Below, one piece after another: positions 25,601 to 33,900 of a DNA stretch of 64,000 nucleotides (its first letter is position 1; every line of letters starts with the position of its first letter). The stretch is from Tethya wilhelma (taxonomy: Eukaryota; Porifera; Demospongiae; Tethyida; Tethyidae): assembly GCA_964030475.1 (NCBI GenBank), contig CAXIPT010000022.1, forward strand, positions 130,822 through 194,821, in the 5' to 3' direction. The translations under genes were made by a program, and so were the position numbers. The notes below the pieces were generated by a model. The model ran no database searches. It saw only the letters and a list, made by a program, of their open reading frames with translations, and was not told the DNA's origin.

Positions 25601-25666
25601 AAACATATCAGTAAGTACATTGAAGATTTGATTGACGAATGCAGAGAGTTTGTAAATAAAGATGAT
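1341..25666 (+). CDS. RNF213: RNF213/mysterin-like giant AAA+ E3 ubiquitin ligase, internal part (13 exons)
   Basis: Joined exons: 1341-1564, 1950-2071, 2155-2471, 2536-2810, 5120-5195, 5522-5652, 11554-11634, 14106-15445, 15695-15955, 17874-18239, 19192-19419, 23026-23420, 24523-25666 (about 1,650 codons). Junctions are GT-AG and codon phase carries across them; the exception is 11634 to 14106, which crosses two single Ns. The product has AAA+ unit one with P-loop GETGVGKT (exon 3) and Walker [10 protein letters not shown] (exon 7), and unit two with P-loop GDPGSSKT and Walker B FMDEAG (exon 8). These correspond to the two catalytic units, AAA3 and AAA4, of RNF213. Vertebrate RNF213 is about 5,200 residues, a cytosolic dynein-like AAA core with a C-terminal E3 module that ubiquitinates proteins and bacterial lipopolysaccharide. 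Here the N-terminal arm lies upstream of the window and the RING/E3 part is missing after the 100-N gap. A short segment after the first Walker B is also missing. Family assignment is from motif order and recognisable sequence; no search was run. Confidence 0.88.
1950..2071 (+). CDS. RNF213: RNF213-like exon 2 of window
   Basis: The acceptor is gtatag and the donor is ACTGG|gtaaat. It carries 40 codons in phase 0 plus two bases; the product includes [20 protein letters not shown]. It is too short to stand out as an ORF, but it joins exon 1 and exon 3 exactly in frame (GG+T gives Gly). Confidence 0.8.
2155..2471 (+). CDS. RNF213: RNF213-like exon 3: first AAA+ P-loop
   Basis: The acceptor is tatgcag and the donor is ACTG|gtgaga. 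It encodes [20 protein letters not shown] followed by [19 protein letters not shown]. The GETGVGKT Walker A matches the nucleotide-binding loop of the AAA3 unit of RNF213. The final G joins AT of the next exon to make Asp. Confidence 0.88.
2536..2810 (+). CDS. RNF213: RNF213-like exon 4
   Basis: The acceptor is cttatag and the donor is CTACAG|gtattt. It encodes an acidic, helical linker within the AAA unit, including [20 protein letters not shown]. It ends in phase 0, matching the next exon 2.3 kb downstream. Confidence 0.83.
2811..5119. other. RNF213 intron with repeat relics
   Basis: It holds one palindromic-module arm (about 3979-4087) and a decayed arm of the hairpin element family (about 4917-5010). 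Nothing else was recognised. Confidence 0.5.
5120..5195 (+). CDS. RNF213: RNF213-like exon 5 (short)
   Basis: The acceptor is atttacag and the donor is TTCAG|gtcagt. It is 25 codons plus one base ([20 protein letters not shown] and on). It was found by reading between the longer exons; the last G pairs with CA of exon 6 to give Ala and open the same frame. Confidence 0.75.
5522..5652 (+). CDS. RNF213: RNF213-like exon 6
   Basis: The acceptor is catgtag and the donor is GTT|gtaagt. The product [20 protein letters not shown] and onward ends in REPFIVV. It matches the helix that precedes the Walker B strand in RNF213 AAA3. It ends in phase 0 and reads directly into [10 protein letters not shown] of exon 7. 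Confidence 0.82.
5653..7523. other. RNF213 intron, unassigned sequence
   Basis: AT-rich sequence with short unsupported ORFs on both strands. No family, splice pattern or terminal repeat recognised. Confidence 0.4.
7524..7714 (-). repeat. family E repeat copy
   Basis: Shares the block AAAGCCTCAAATCnnAGnAACTA plus the microsatellite end with copies at 21930-22115, 33690-33990, 37264-37560, 50247-50384, 53095-53330 and 60535-60790. Confidence 0.5.
7720..8339. mobile_element. TIR element, family F (copy 1)
   Basis: About 620 bp bounded by inverted GCCTCGTACCCAGGC / GCCTGGGTACGAGG ends, with subterminal inverted GGGAGCTCACG / CGTGAGCTCCC words and purine-rich tracts. The copy at 28069-28690 has the same layout. 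Confidence 0.65.
9293..9660. mobile_element. palindromic module, solo copy
   Basis: Two arms of about 110 bp in inverted orientation, each with TGTAGGAATGGGCAGTGCGG and TTTCGGCACATGACTACTTC, around a unique core of about 140 bp. It shows that the palindromic part can exist without the rest of the composite element. Confidence 0.75.
10259..10910 (-). mobile_element. composite element, hairpin module (reverse)
   Basis: It ends with the terminal hairpin ATACGTACTACCGTACGTAT and GAT. The internal microsatellite is (GGAA)n at about 10650-10678. The palindromic module is missing apart from its last bases. Confidence 0.75.
11554..11634 (+). CDS. RNF213: RNF213-like exon 7: Walker B of the first AAA+ unit
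   Basis: The acceptor is ttacgcag and the donor is GGAAAG|gtacat. It has 27 codons: [20 protein letters not shown] and DKSIDGK. The LDEIN Walker B and the following GLLKEII are strongly RNF213-like. The family next has a sensor segment (an AACNP-type motif); that segment is not found downstream, where the assembly has single Ns. Confidence 0.87.
11650..11974 (+). repeat. family C microsatellite-type element (decayed)
   Basis: Matches the order of motifs in copies at 22425-22935, 30955-31440 and 51618-52110 (GGAAT, CCCATTAG, CAATACAAATA, then AGCACTTGGCACTA). The triplet microsatellite is reduced to a few units. Confidence 0.5.
11975..11975. other. single N, probable contig join
   Basis: One ambiguous base separates a decayed microsatellite-family repeat on the left from the middle of a composite element on the right. 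The element copy starts abruptly at its internal part. Confidence 0.6.
11976..12258 (-). mobile_element. composite element fragment (reverse), cut by N
   Basis: It starts mid-element right after the N, has an (ACGT)n tract near 12007-12020 and ends with the terminal hairpin, 24 bp before the kinase exon. Confidence 0.75.
12283..12499 (+). CDS. tyrosine kinase exon: glycine loop, Lys and helix C
   Basis: The acceptor is attactcag, only 24 bp after the end of a composite element, and the donor is GAGCCA|gtgagt. It has 72 full codons after one leading base, including [12 protein letters not shown] and VAVKTLQDG. All N-lobe key residues are present. Confidence 0.85.
13108..13175 (+). CDS. tyrosine kinase exon: hinge
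   Basis: The acceptor is gttacag and the donor is CCATC|gtaagt. It is [20 protein letters not shown] plus two residues, the strand-5/hinge/helix-D segment. Phase 0 at entry matches the preceding exon. Confidence 0.82.
13464..13617 (+). CDS. tyrosine kinase exon: catalytic loop
   Basis: The acceptor is ttgctag and the donor is TGCAAG|gtggaa, followed at once by a (TG)n tract. It encodes [20 protein letters not shown] and [11 protein letters not shown]. The next exon should begin with the DFG loop and is absent. Confidence 0.87.
13624..14104. repeat. (TG)n tracts and a diverged tandem duplication
   Basis: TG microsatellites lie at about 13624-13664, 13840-13850 and 14088-14104. Two diverged direct copies of a unit of about 135 bp follow the first two tracts (about 13665-13795 and 13851-13977). 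The third tract ends at the N, as if assembly stopped where another copy would begin. Confidence 0.6.
14105..14105. other. single N, probable contig join
   Basis: A TG tract stops at this base and RNF213-like coding sequence begins mid-domain on the next base, without a splice acceptor. Sequence is probably missing here. Confidence 0.65.
14106..15445 (+). CDS. RNF213: RNF213-like exon 8: AAA lid and second AAA+ unit
   Basis: This is the largest exon (446 codons). It starts immediately after the single N at 14105, with no splice acceptor, so its 5' end is probably truncated by a contig join. The donor is GACAAT|gtaagt. The first residues ([20 protein letters not shown]) match the lid that follows the first AAA sensor. 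P-loop [10 protein letters not shown] lies near residue 220 and Walker [12 protein letters not shown] near residue 299. A later [14 protein letters not shown] stretch is typical of RNF213. No stops or frameshifts are seen. Confidence 0.9.
15695..15955 (+). CDS. RNF213: RNF213-like exon 9
   Basis: The acceptor is aatacag and the donor is ATGAAA|gtaagt. It has 87 codons, phase 0 at both ends. It includes [20 protein letters not shown], equivalent to the RNF213 segment after the AAA4 Walker B. Confidence 0.87.
16239..16848. mobile_element. TIR element, family T (copy 2)
   Basis: 610 bp with perfect 14-bp terminal inverted repeats TTTAACCGATTATA (16239-16252 and 16835-16848). It lies in an RNF213-like intron and is non-autonomous. 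Confidence 0.7.
17874..18239 (+). CDS. RNF213: RNF213-like exon 10
   Basis: The acceptor is tttttccag and the donor is AACAAG|gtatta. It has 122 codons, phase 0 at both ends. It includes [10 protein letters not shown], a CRVNPNF strand and [18 protein letters not shown]; the NPNF...V..LNR(F/L)EK pattern is the conserved AAA sensor/arginine region of RNF213. Confidence 0.89.
18240..19191. other. RNF213 intron, unassigned
   Basis: It contains a short (ATGC)n tract near 18320-18343 and otherwise no recognised structure. Confidence 0.4.
19192..19419 (+). CDS. RNF213: RNF213-like exon 11
   Basis: The acceptor is ttattacag and the donor is CCTGAG|gtaaga. It has 76 codons, phase 0 at both ends ([20 protein letters not shown] and on). 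It sits between two clear RNF213 exons in the same frame. Confidence 0.82.
19568..19781. mobile_element. MITE with ACCGTATAGC-type ends, copy 1
   Basis: 214 bp with perfect 29-bp terminal inverted repeats beginning ATTACCGTATAGCTCC. The interior repeats TTTTCGTG / CACGAAAA about eight times. Confidence 0.8.
20675..21655 (+). mobile_element. composite element, full-length (forward)
   Basis: It starts ATCATACGTACGGTAGTACG with a hairpin and runs through the module to GTGAATGAACAAGTAGTAAA at about 21251. It ends with both palindromic arms and TACTACTTG. It has a single N inside. Confidence 0.85.
21539..21539. other. single N inside a palindromic element
   Basis: The base lies between the two arms of the palindromic module (arms about 21260-21365 and 21545-21655). 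This is a place where assembly of inverted repeats typically breaks. Confidence 0.5.
21930..22115 (+). repeat. family E repeat copy
   Basis: It contains TTTGTCTGTCTGTCTGTG followed by TATCTCAAGAACAGCAGCTC, the reverse of the copy at 33690-33990. Confidence 0.5.
22425..22935 (-). repeat. family C element with (AAG)30
   Basis: Reverse copy with a perfect 90-bp AAG microsatellite at 22611-22700. It ends near CCCAGTACTACTGTACGGGG, a short hairpin comparable to the composite-element terminus. Confidence 0.65.
23026..23420 (+). CDS. RNF213: RNF213-like exon 12
   Basis: The acceptor is ctcttcag and the donor is TCAAG|gtaggt. It has 131 codons plus two bases, a helical segment containing [20 protein letters not shown]. 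The terminal AG joins T of exon 13 to make Ser. Confidence 0.83.
24523..25666 (+). CDS. RNF213: RNF213-like exon 13 (3' cut by assembly gap)
   Basis: The acceptor is tatttag before 24523. The frame stays open for 381 codons until the 100-N gap. It includes [20 protein letters not shown] and [20 protein letters not shown], then a FVLLLHFP...[11 protein letters not shown] block typical of the hinge after the RNF213 AAA ring. The RING finger expected further on is not in the window. Confidence 0.86.
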
Positions 25667-25766
25667 NNNNNNNNNNNNNNNNNNNNNNNNNNNNNNNNNN
25701 NNNNNNNNNNNNNNNNNNNNNNNNNNNNNNNNNNNNNNNNNNNNNNNNNNNNNNNNNNNNNNNNNN
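25667..25766. other. 100-N scaffold gap
   Basis: A run of exactly 100 N cuts RNF213-like exon 13. The sequence beyond starts in a composite element and never returns to RNF213-like coding. Confidence 0.95.
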
Positions 25767-25823
25767 AGTACATAAAAAATGGCATATATACCATACTAAT
25801 TATATGACTGTACAAAGTACATT

Positions 25824-26824
25824 ATCATACGTACAGTAGTACGGAATGGGCTGACTGTCCCATAGACACAATACAAAATGTTTATCACCATAAAAATCTA
25901 GCAAAACAAAGTTAAGCCTTCAAACTTGCTCAGAGGCTCTTTTAGACAGATTACCAACTACATGCAAGGCCTAAAGCTCACAAAAGCTTTCCTCAGCACT
26001 CGTAGAGAGCGCTAGTGGGAAGCCACCATAGTGCCATTTTTGTTCTCCTAACATACTTACTTACGTACGTACTTCCTAACTGACTTACTTGAAAAGCATT
26101 TCCAGAGAACCAGAATGTGTTGAGCCAACTTTGACAGCACAAAGTAAGTTCTTTTCATAGGTACTACATTCCTTGATACTCGTTTTCAACACAAATAGGC
26201 CTAAACAAAAACTAGAGAGCTTTGAAACTTATAGTATAAATTCATGTACTTCTATGTAGCCATCCTCTAGGTAGAGTTCAAAGGTCATTTATCCACGTGG
26301 CATTTAATGCGCATGCGCATTAGCTGCCGTTGCAGACAATTGATATAGCTGCAGATAACTCAAGCTTTTTGCAGGGACTAACCAGTCTCTGACTGTCTCC
26401 TCACTGTGGTGTTAAAAAAGTGAATGAACAAGTAGTCAAATTTGAAAAAATAAGCAGTGTAGGAATGGGCGGTGCCTTAAAAAGTATTGGAACAAGGAAT
26501 TGTTTCAATTTTGGCACATGACTACTTCATTTTTGTGCCCAGGTCTTGGCCAGTAATCTAATTCTGCCAGCAATGCTTTATTCAACCTTTTAGCAGAATG
26601 GCAAGAATTTGAACCATTATATTCAATGTGATAAAATGTGATAATCATAAGCTACTGATTCAAGTATAGATCATTCTTTGAAGCATTAATTTTACTACAA
26701 TTAGCTACGAGGGATCATAACTGAAAATAAAGTAGTCATGTGCCGAAATTGAAACAATTCCTTGTTCCAATACTTTTTAAGGCACTGCCAATTCCTCTTA
26801 TTTTTTCAAAATTTTTACTACTTG
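25824..26824 (+). mobile_element. composite element, full-length (forward)
   Basis: It begins just after the scaffold gap with ATCATACGTACAGTAGTACG, has an (ACGT)n tract near 26063-26075, and ends in the palindromic arms and TACTACTTG. Confidence 0.85.
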
Positions 26825-27152
26825 TCATAGTATGAATAGGCTCACTGTTGCATGCATAGACACGATCAGGGGACCCGGTGTAGACAGGATTTAAGAAAAG
26901 AAAGGGCATGCAGTAAAAATGCTGCGTGCGAAGTGTGCTGAAAATTTCGTGCCACTGGAAACCACAACTATTTAATTAGCTAATTTTAGCCCCTCCCATT
27001 TAATTGAACCCAAGCGAATGCTTGCCAGACTGAACACTCTCTAAATCTCTGTAGCAGCAAAATGAAAGCTTTTAAAAGTTGTTTTGTATTGAATTCTGGC
27101 CAAATACGATGGCTAAGCAGCATTTCTAAAGTAAGTACACAAAAAATAGCGC

Positions 27153-27362
27153 ATTACCGTATAGCGGGAAATTTTAGCGATTTTTGCAGTGGTAACCTGA
27201 CTGCGAAAAAAAGAACCACGAAAATTTGAACAAGTGACTCAAATAGCGCTTGCGCACGTACGTCATTGCATGCTGAACATAGAATCCACGAAAATTTGAA
27301 CCGCGAAAAAACGAGCTAGTGTTCCTAAATTTGGACCTGCGAAAATTTCCCGCTATACGGTA
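27153..27362. mobile_element. MITE with ACCGTATAGC-type ends, copy 2
   Basis: About 210 bp; TIR TACCGTATAGCGGGAAATTT (20 bp or more). The interior repeats CGAAAATTTGAA / CGAAAAA. Confidence 0.75.
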
Positions 27363-27564
27363 TAATATCAAAGCGTAATTTTCGTGACCAAAAAAAGGGA
27401 GGCTAATGCTCCCTGAGCCCCCCCCCCCTCCCCCCCTTCATACACCACTTCAGGGCTATAGGAACGGCATGCAGTGGCGAGGGCGGTTATACAGTAACAG
27501 TTATACTATATGTTTCAGTTGATGATACTCATGATGGAGATGACACCATGCTGCCCCAGAGCTG

Positions 27565-27591
27565 CTGATGAGGCCTGGTATTGGCCGAAAC
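27565..27591 (+). ncRNA. hammerhead-ribozyme-like core
   Basis: CTGATGA (27565-27571), a 4-bp stem GGCC/GGCC around a 7-base loop (27572-27586), then GAAAC. This equals the conserved core and stem II of a hammerhead, including the G10.1-C11.1 pair. Stems I and III could not be assigned with confidence; CCCAG at 27555-27559 can pair with CTGGG at 27626-27630. Activity is not established. Confidence 0.35.
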
Positions 27592-27836
27592 TGGTTCGAC
27601 AATGGATGTTGAGGTGATCGAGTTACTGGGTTGAAATTGTTACATAGATATACCTGTTCTGCTAGTGCAATGGCCCTCACTCCTGGTGGAGAATCCGTGT
27701 TTTTTAAACATGGATTGTGTCTACTGCATTGTAGACCATACAGCCTCGTTGATGATTACTGCATTGTAATTGAAACTTTTGGCAGAATGGACTGGTGTTA
27801 AAATATAAACTTTGAAAAAGTAAAAAATATTGTTCG

Positions 27837-27837
27837 N
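27837..27837. other. single N cutting SRCR exon
   Basis: The frame of the SRCR exon opens on the base after the N with no acceptor. If the N is A, the codons read Thr-Val-Cys-Ser, the exact place where WGTVCS stands in the other domains. The first part of the exon is missing. Confidence 0.7.
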
Positions 27838-27955
27838 CTGTTTGCAGCAACTCCTTTGACATCATTGATGCTGAAGTGGCGTGTCGTCAACTGGGCTACT
27901 ATGGTGTCACACATACAACACTGTTTGGTCGCTTTGGTCTTGTTGGACGTTTAGG
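27838..27955 (+). CDS. SRCR domain 1, first half (5' truncated at N)
   Basis: It opens with (T)[20 protein letters not shown] and ends GRLGG-type at GG|gtaagt. The GRLE...EWG part is missing before the N. Confidence 0.8.
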
Positions 27956-30900
27956 GTAAGTGTTTTACTTACTATTATGACAGGCACACAGGGCATGTGC
28001 ATGCCAAGAGCAATTTAAGCATCCAGTGAAATATATAGTCTTTTTAAATCCGTTGAGTCTTATATGTAGCCTCGTTCCCAGTCTCCTCCCTTGCATATAT
28101 TTTCTTTGAAAATAAGGAGAGAGAGAGCTTGGTACAAATTATGAAGATTATGTCGATGACAAATGATTGATGATGACAAATTATTACACAAAGTAGACGT
28201 GAAGGTAGACGTGGCCTACGTCAGCAATTTTTTTCGTCATCTCAGCTCACGCCCACTTTGTTTTTTTCACTCTTGAAAAGCCTTTGCATAAGGGAGCTAG
28301 CAGCATTATTATGACCTATTATTGCTATTTTGTTGAAACTCACCTTGCATTGACCAAGATTTTTTGTATCCAGGAATCACCCATCGTTTTTTTGACACAA
28401 ACGGTTACAACACTCTGTCAAAGCATCTTTCATAGTTGAGCGATAGCTAAAACAATTTCTCAGATTGTAGATAACAAGAACTGAAGCCTATCTGTTGTTC
28501 TTTTCCACTCTTAGGCCTCTAGGAGCAAGAAGGCCAGCTCACGGAAACACGTGGTAATAGACTTACGTAATTGCTCATAAAAAAATCATAGCGCGTCATG
28601 GATTGCATCACTCACGTGATAAAATGTACCAGGCTCTCTCTCTCAATATTTTCTAAGAAAATAGACGTGAGGGAGGAACCTGTGTGCATGCGCACCGAGG
28701 GTTAAATATGACATAACACATTCTGTGTATCACAATTATGTATATTAATAATTTTTATATGAATTTAATTGTTATGTCTAGTTCTGTTCAATAATTTAAT
28801 TGCTCAAAAATGTTTCTACATCTTTTTGTACATGTGCTTAGGTATCAATCTGCATCTTCAAGTGTACCTATCTGGTTGGATGATCTTGCCTGTTCATCTA
28901 CAGACAGTTCTCTGTTGGAGTGTAGCCACAGCAGGACCACCAGTGACTGCAACCATGCTGAGGATATAGCAATATCTTGTTCCACCAGTAAATTAGCATG
29001 GCCATAATTATAGTATAGTTTTCCTATTGCTTGTGATAATTTGTGTAATAATTATAGGACGAGCATCATTGAGACTGGCATCTAATCAATTGAACACCAA
29101 TTATCTTAATAATCTTGGCCGGCTTGAGATAAGAGTGGCTGGAGAATGGGGTACCGTATGTGACAATGGTTTTGATGCTAGAGCTGCCACAATTGCTTGT
29201 CATACACTGGGATATGATGGATATGTCTTCTATAGTACAGTTGGAAATGTAGGGTAAGGTATACTGATATACCCATATTCTGTCTATTTCAATAATATAT
29301 GCATGTTTGTCTTAATTGCGCACAATGATGTACACTATTGTTGTTACCTATGTTACATGTTTTAGGATTGAGGAAGCGTCAAGTGATGTCCCTGTTTGGT
29401 TGGATAATTTAACTTGCACAGAGGACGATGCAGTATTGGAAAGTTGTAATCACATTGGAATGAATAATTGCAGTCGTGCTGATGATGTGGTGGTGTCTTG
29501 CTTTAGAAGTATATATTTTAATTATTATAATTATTATGTTCTAAAATTTTCACCATGCATGCACAACTCAACTATGTTATGTTTACTATATAATAGATTG
29601 GACTCTGAGGCTAGTCTCATCATCCTCAACCTATGCTACTAGTGCTGGTCGTCTAGAGGTATACCTTAACAATGAATGGGGCACAGTCTGCGCCAATGGT
29701 TTTGATGCTGTTGCTGCTGATGTTGCTTGTCGTCAACTGGGCTACTTGGCTGTCTCTCTTGGATCAGATGGCTTTGGCACTGTTTCTAACCAAGGGTATA
29801 GTATAGAGTGCATGCATGTATAGCCAAATATCATAATTATTATAAGCAAAGTTTTGTCCGTGTGTGTGTGTGTGTAACGGAGGGTCACCGGAAGTGATGA
29901 GACCTCGAGCTAAAACGCTACTTTTTCTTTGGATTGTGAAAAATGCAAGCTATAAAAAGTGTGCCTAGAGAACTAGCTTAGATAGTACTAGCCTAGGATA
30001 GAATCACAGGTGCTACAAGTAAGGCTAACTTTTTTGAGATCACTGGCAAGGCTTACCAGTGGCGTATGTATCGACGAAGAAGTGTGATATAGAGAAGCCA
30101 ATCTTTTACAAAAGAAGCGTAGCGAGGGGAGAACTTTTCAAATTGTTTCTAGGAGTCTGCTTCTCTGTCACTGTACACGAAACACAGCTAGCCAAATAAC
30201 CGAGTTTCTTTGCCAGCTGATTACAAAAATGGCGGAAGTTGGAAAAGGGTTGTTTGTGACGTCACGTAGTGAGGTAAATTGCTGAGCTATAGCTGGCCAA
30301 AGCAAAGTAGCACTATAAGCAGTGATACACATGCAGCATTGCTTCCCTTTGAGTTTCCAATTGCTTACCTGCAGTTATTATTGTACTATAGCTCATTGCC
30401 AGAATCAAGCTATTATACCACTGATGTTATATCGAAGTACCGTATATCACAAAAAAAATTATTGAAATCGTTTTCGGGTTGAATAATTTTTGTATGGTTA
30501 CATGTACCACTAAAAATTATATAATCTGTATAGTGACTACAAGAAAATTAATATTACAGAGATTCTTTTTACATTGGCTTGCATACTTATAATTTCTACA
30601 GGTACAATTTAGCGTCTTCCAGTATCCCAATCCACTTACAGAATGTATCCTGTACCTCATCTTATAGTACTCTCCGGTCTTGTCGCTACATTACAAATAC
30701 AAGTAGTTGTGACCATTCTGAAGATGTTGCTTTGACATGTTCTAATGGTAGGTTGGTTTGTTTTGTGGAATTTGAAACCAAAGACTATACCATATAGATA
30801 AGATAATTTTTGTGTGACACTGCCTGAATTCTGTGAAAATTTCAAACATAAACTTTTAACATTACAACCCATTAAAGTTTTTAATAAGTACCGAATTTAC

Positions 30901-33900
30901 AAATAAATACCCTAAAAATTTTTACGATATCTTTTCAACACACCTGATCTACAGTATTCCCAGTACAGTAATACTGGGTACTGTAACACATGCAGGGATG
31001 CCATCTATGCCATACATCATCATCATCATGCCACATTAGCATAGTGCAAATATTCATGCGAATATTTCTGCAAAACTGAACACTTGGCACTAAAAGGCTT
31101 CACTACTATTTAGCTCTCTCTTTTTCTAACTTGATGAGCCCAAAAACATGGCTATGATAAAGCCTCAATTTTGAAATTATTCTTCTTGCTTTTCATCTTC
31201 TTAATTTGTTTGCTCAACTTTTTTCACAAGAATATTCACTTTCAGAAGCTGATTCTAGAACAAACCTAGCTGGTATCTTTGTGTTTTAAATTAGTTGATT
31301 TTTCCCTAGGTTTTTTCTGCTTCTCATTCAGTCACTAGATACAAGGTGAAAAGCCCCTTCTCCATATGGTAGACATTATTGATTTCAACACTCTCATGCA
31401 TAATTATTATGCATAAATTCATAAGTTACTGGGGAATAGTCCAGTTGCACGTAAGGTAAAGAATGTTACTCAGGTGCAGGACTGGGACCATCACTTTAGG
31501 GGTGATCCATTGCCATTAATATAAATAAGTTTGGTAGCTCTTTATACCCAATAGAGTTCAACTAGCGTACGTACGTAGTACTATATAAGTCTTGTCAAGC
31601 ACTTTTTACCTACCGCCTAAAAAACTCGTCTTGGTTTTTAGCTGACATATGGCCATTATTAGTGGGCGTTGTACAAAGTACTACTGGCGCACATGATCAC
31701 CACATAAAAATTTGCACATTCATTCCTCATTAAGCGCAATGGCATTAGCGCGTTTAGTCCCAGTCCTTAATGTACCGGAGTAATGAACCGTAATAATTAA
31801 ACGTGACACAATATGACGTCACAACTGGATGCTCTGGATGCTGTAGAAAATGTATTGAAGTGAATCAAGAAATACTGAGCGCATGTTTTAAAACTCATGC
31901 CAACTATACCGTATATTCTAAATTAGTGAATATGAGCCAAAACTAGACTCTTCAATGCACATTTTGGTCTCTGTCTGTCAAGAAAAGAAGCAACTATCAA
32001 GAAGTTACAGCCTGTAGGTTTAGCCAAGTGGTAGCTTGTAACTTCTCAGTGGACTCTGGCATGGGCAGGTTACGTCATTATAATAATTATTATTACCATT
32101 ACTGCCAAAGAACGTGCAATAGAGAGCAAGCATACCACAGCTATAGATTAAAAGTTGCTCTTCTTGTTTTATCACGAATTAATTTTATAATTTAAAAACT
32201 AAATCTGTTATCACTTCAAAACAATTTTAGGTTTCAGTAACTTTCAAAAACCGATTGGATGGAAGATAACAATTTGAGCTCAGAGTATTAGTTGCTTTAG
32301 CCTTTGAATAATTATTTACATTGCTGTATTATTAAAGTATAAAGTTAATGATTGTTGAATTTCCAGATGCACCTCTGCGGCTTGTCTCTGTCCAAGAGAC
32401 CTCACCTAGCACTAACAATGCTGGGCGGCTTGAGATATTCCTGTATGGAGAGTGGGGAACAGTCTGCAGTGTTGGGTTTGATTCAGTGGAAGCAGATATT
32501 GCTTGTCGTCAACTTGGATTTGAGGGCCATATTGCTTTTGATACAGTTGGAAGATTTGGGTAGGTGAAATAAATAATTATTCTGCATGTTACGATAATTC
32601 ACAGTTATTAAGTTCATCCTTGTGTTTACACAAATAATATTATATTATACATTTTTGTTTTGTCTTAATTGGAAAATGAGTGCAAGCATTTTCAATTTGT
32701 GTTTTTGGCTATTTGAGATGAGATATATAACAGTTAATGTACAGTACATCCCAATTTATGGCTATAACCACTTATCCATTTTGGTCTTTCATCAATTTAC
32801 GTAAATGCATTTTCAGCTTGCGATTACACGAAAGCATCCAAAACCCAAACCTGAAGTACATTTCAAAAATGTACTTCAAAGTGGAGAGTTTTAAATGCAA
32901 TATGTTTGCACTGAAAAACCTTTGGAAATGAAACTGTGATGTAGTATGTCAAACCCAGAAATCTTAATTGTACGTCTGACCTATCTGTTAATGGTCTTCT
33001 GAAATTCTTTCACTGCTTCTACACGATGCTGACTAGTTTCCAGGCGACCAGGCCATTTCCTCCAGAAATCTATGATACATGACTGTTCTAAGCTTTGGCC
33101 CAAATATCGTAGACTCAGGTTATTAAGCGCATGCGCTTGTGGGGATATTAGTGAAATGTACAGTACGTGCTAAATAATGAGGTGTGCCTAATAACGAGGG
33201 CTAATGTATGACCACACCTCCAAAGGAATGGCATCATTAAGCAGAAATTGATTCTGCTAGTGTGGATAGAGCTTGAAAAGTGGCGAGATGCTTCCTTTTC
33301 TAAGTGAAATGGAAGGCCAAATATAGTGAAAGAAAGCATAGTTCATGTCTGTCATGCTCATGAACATCCAGTTTATAAACTTTACACCTGTTATCAAAGG
33401 TAGGTAGTGTATGAAGACATGCAGTAAGTCCATGGCTGATTGACTAGTGAAGTAAGTGCAAGAAGAATCTCTCATATCTCGACCTAGTCATAAGTCTTAG
33501 AGTATCTTTTCAATCATTAATTAGTACTACAACCATAATAATGAAGAAGCACCAAGGTGCCTAACCCTTGGTGCCATAGCAATGTGCAGTACGATGGCTC
33601 ATGCTCATATGCAGGGTATACGTAAATCCGCTATCATATATGGCCTACCATGCAGTAATCATGAACCGTGAGCTGGATACCGAACATTCATCAATTCTGA
33701 ATAACGCAAACTAACAAATAGGCATGATTTGCAGGTGTTGCCTCGAAGCTTAGCAATCAGAGGCTAAAAAGCTTCAGATCTCAGGAATATCACAGGTTTT
33801 TGTAAAAAGCTACGTGTAATTTTTTTTAGATAATCTCGATTATTTTACCTTGGTATGCTGCTTTTGAAGACTGCATGGAGCTGCCGTTCTTGAGATATAA

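Noticed and set aside
25540..25815. Minus-strand open frame across the gap
   Set aside because: It exists only because the Ns do not create stops, and it is antisense to exon 13.
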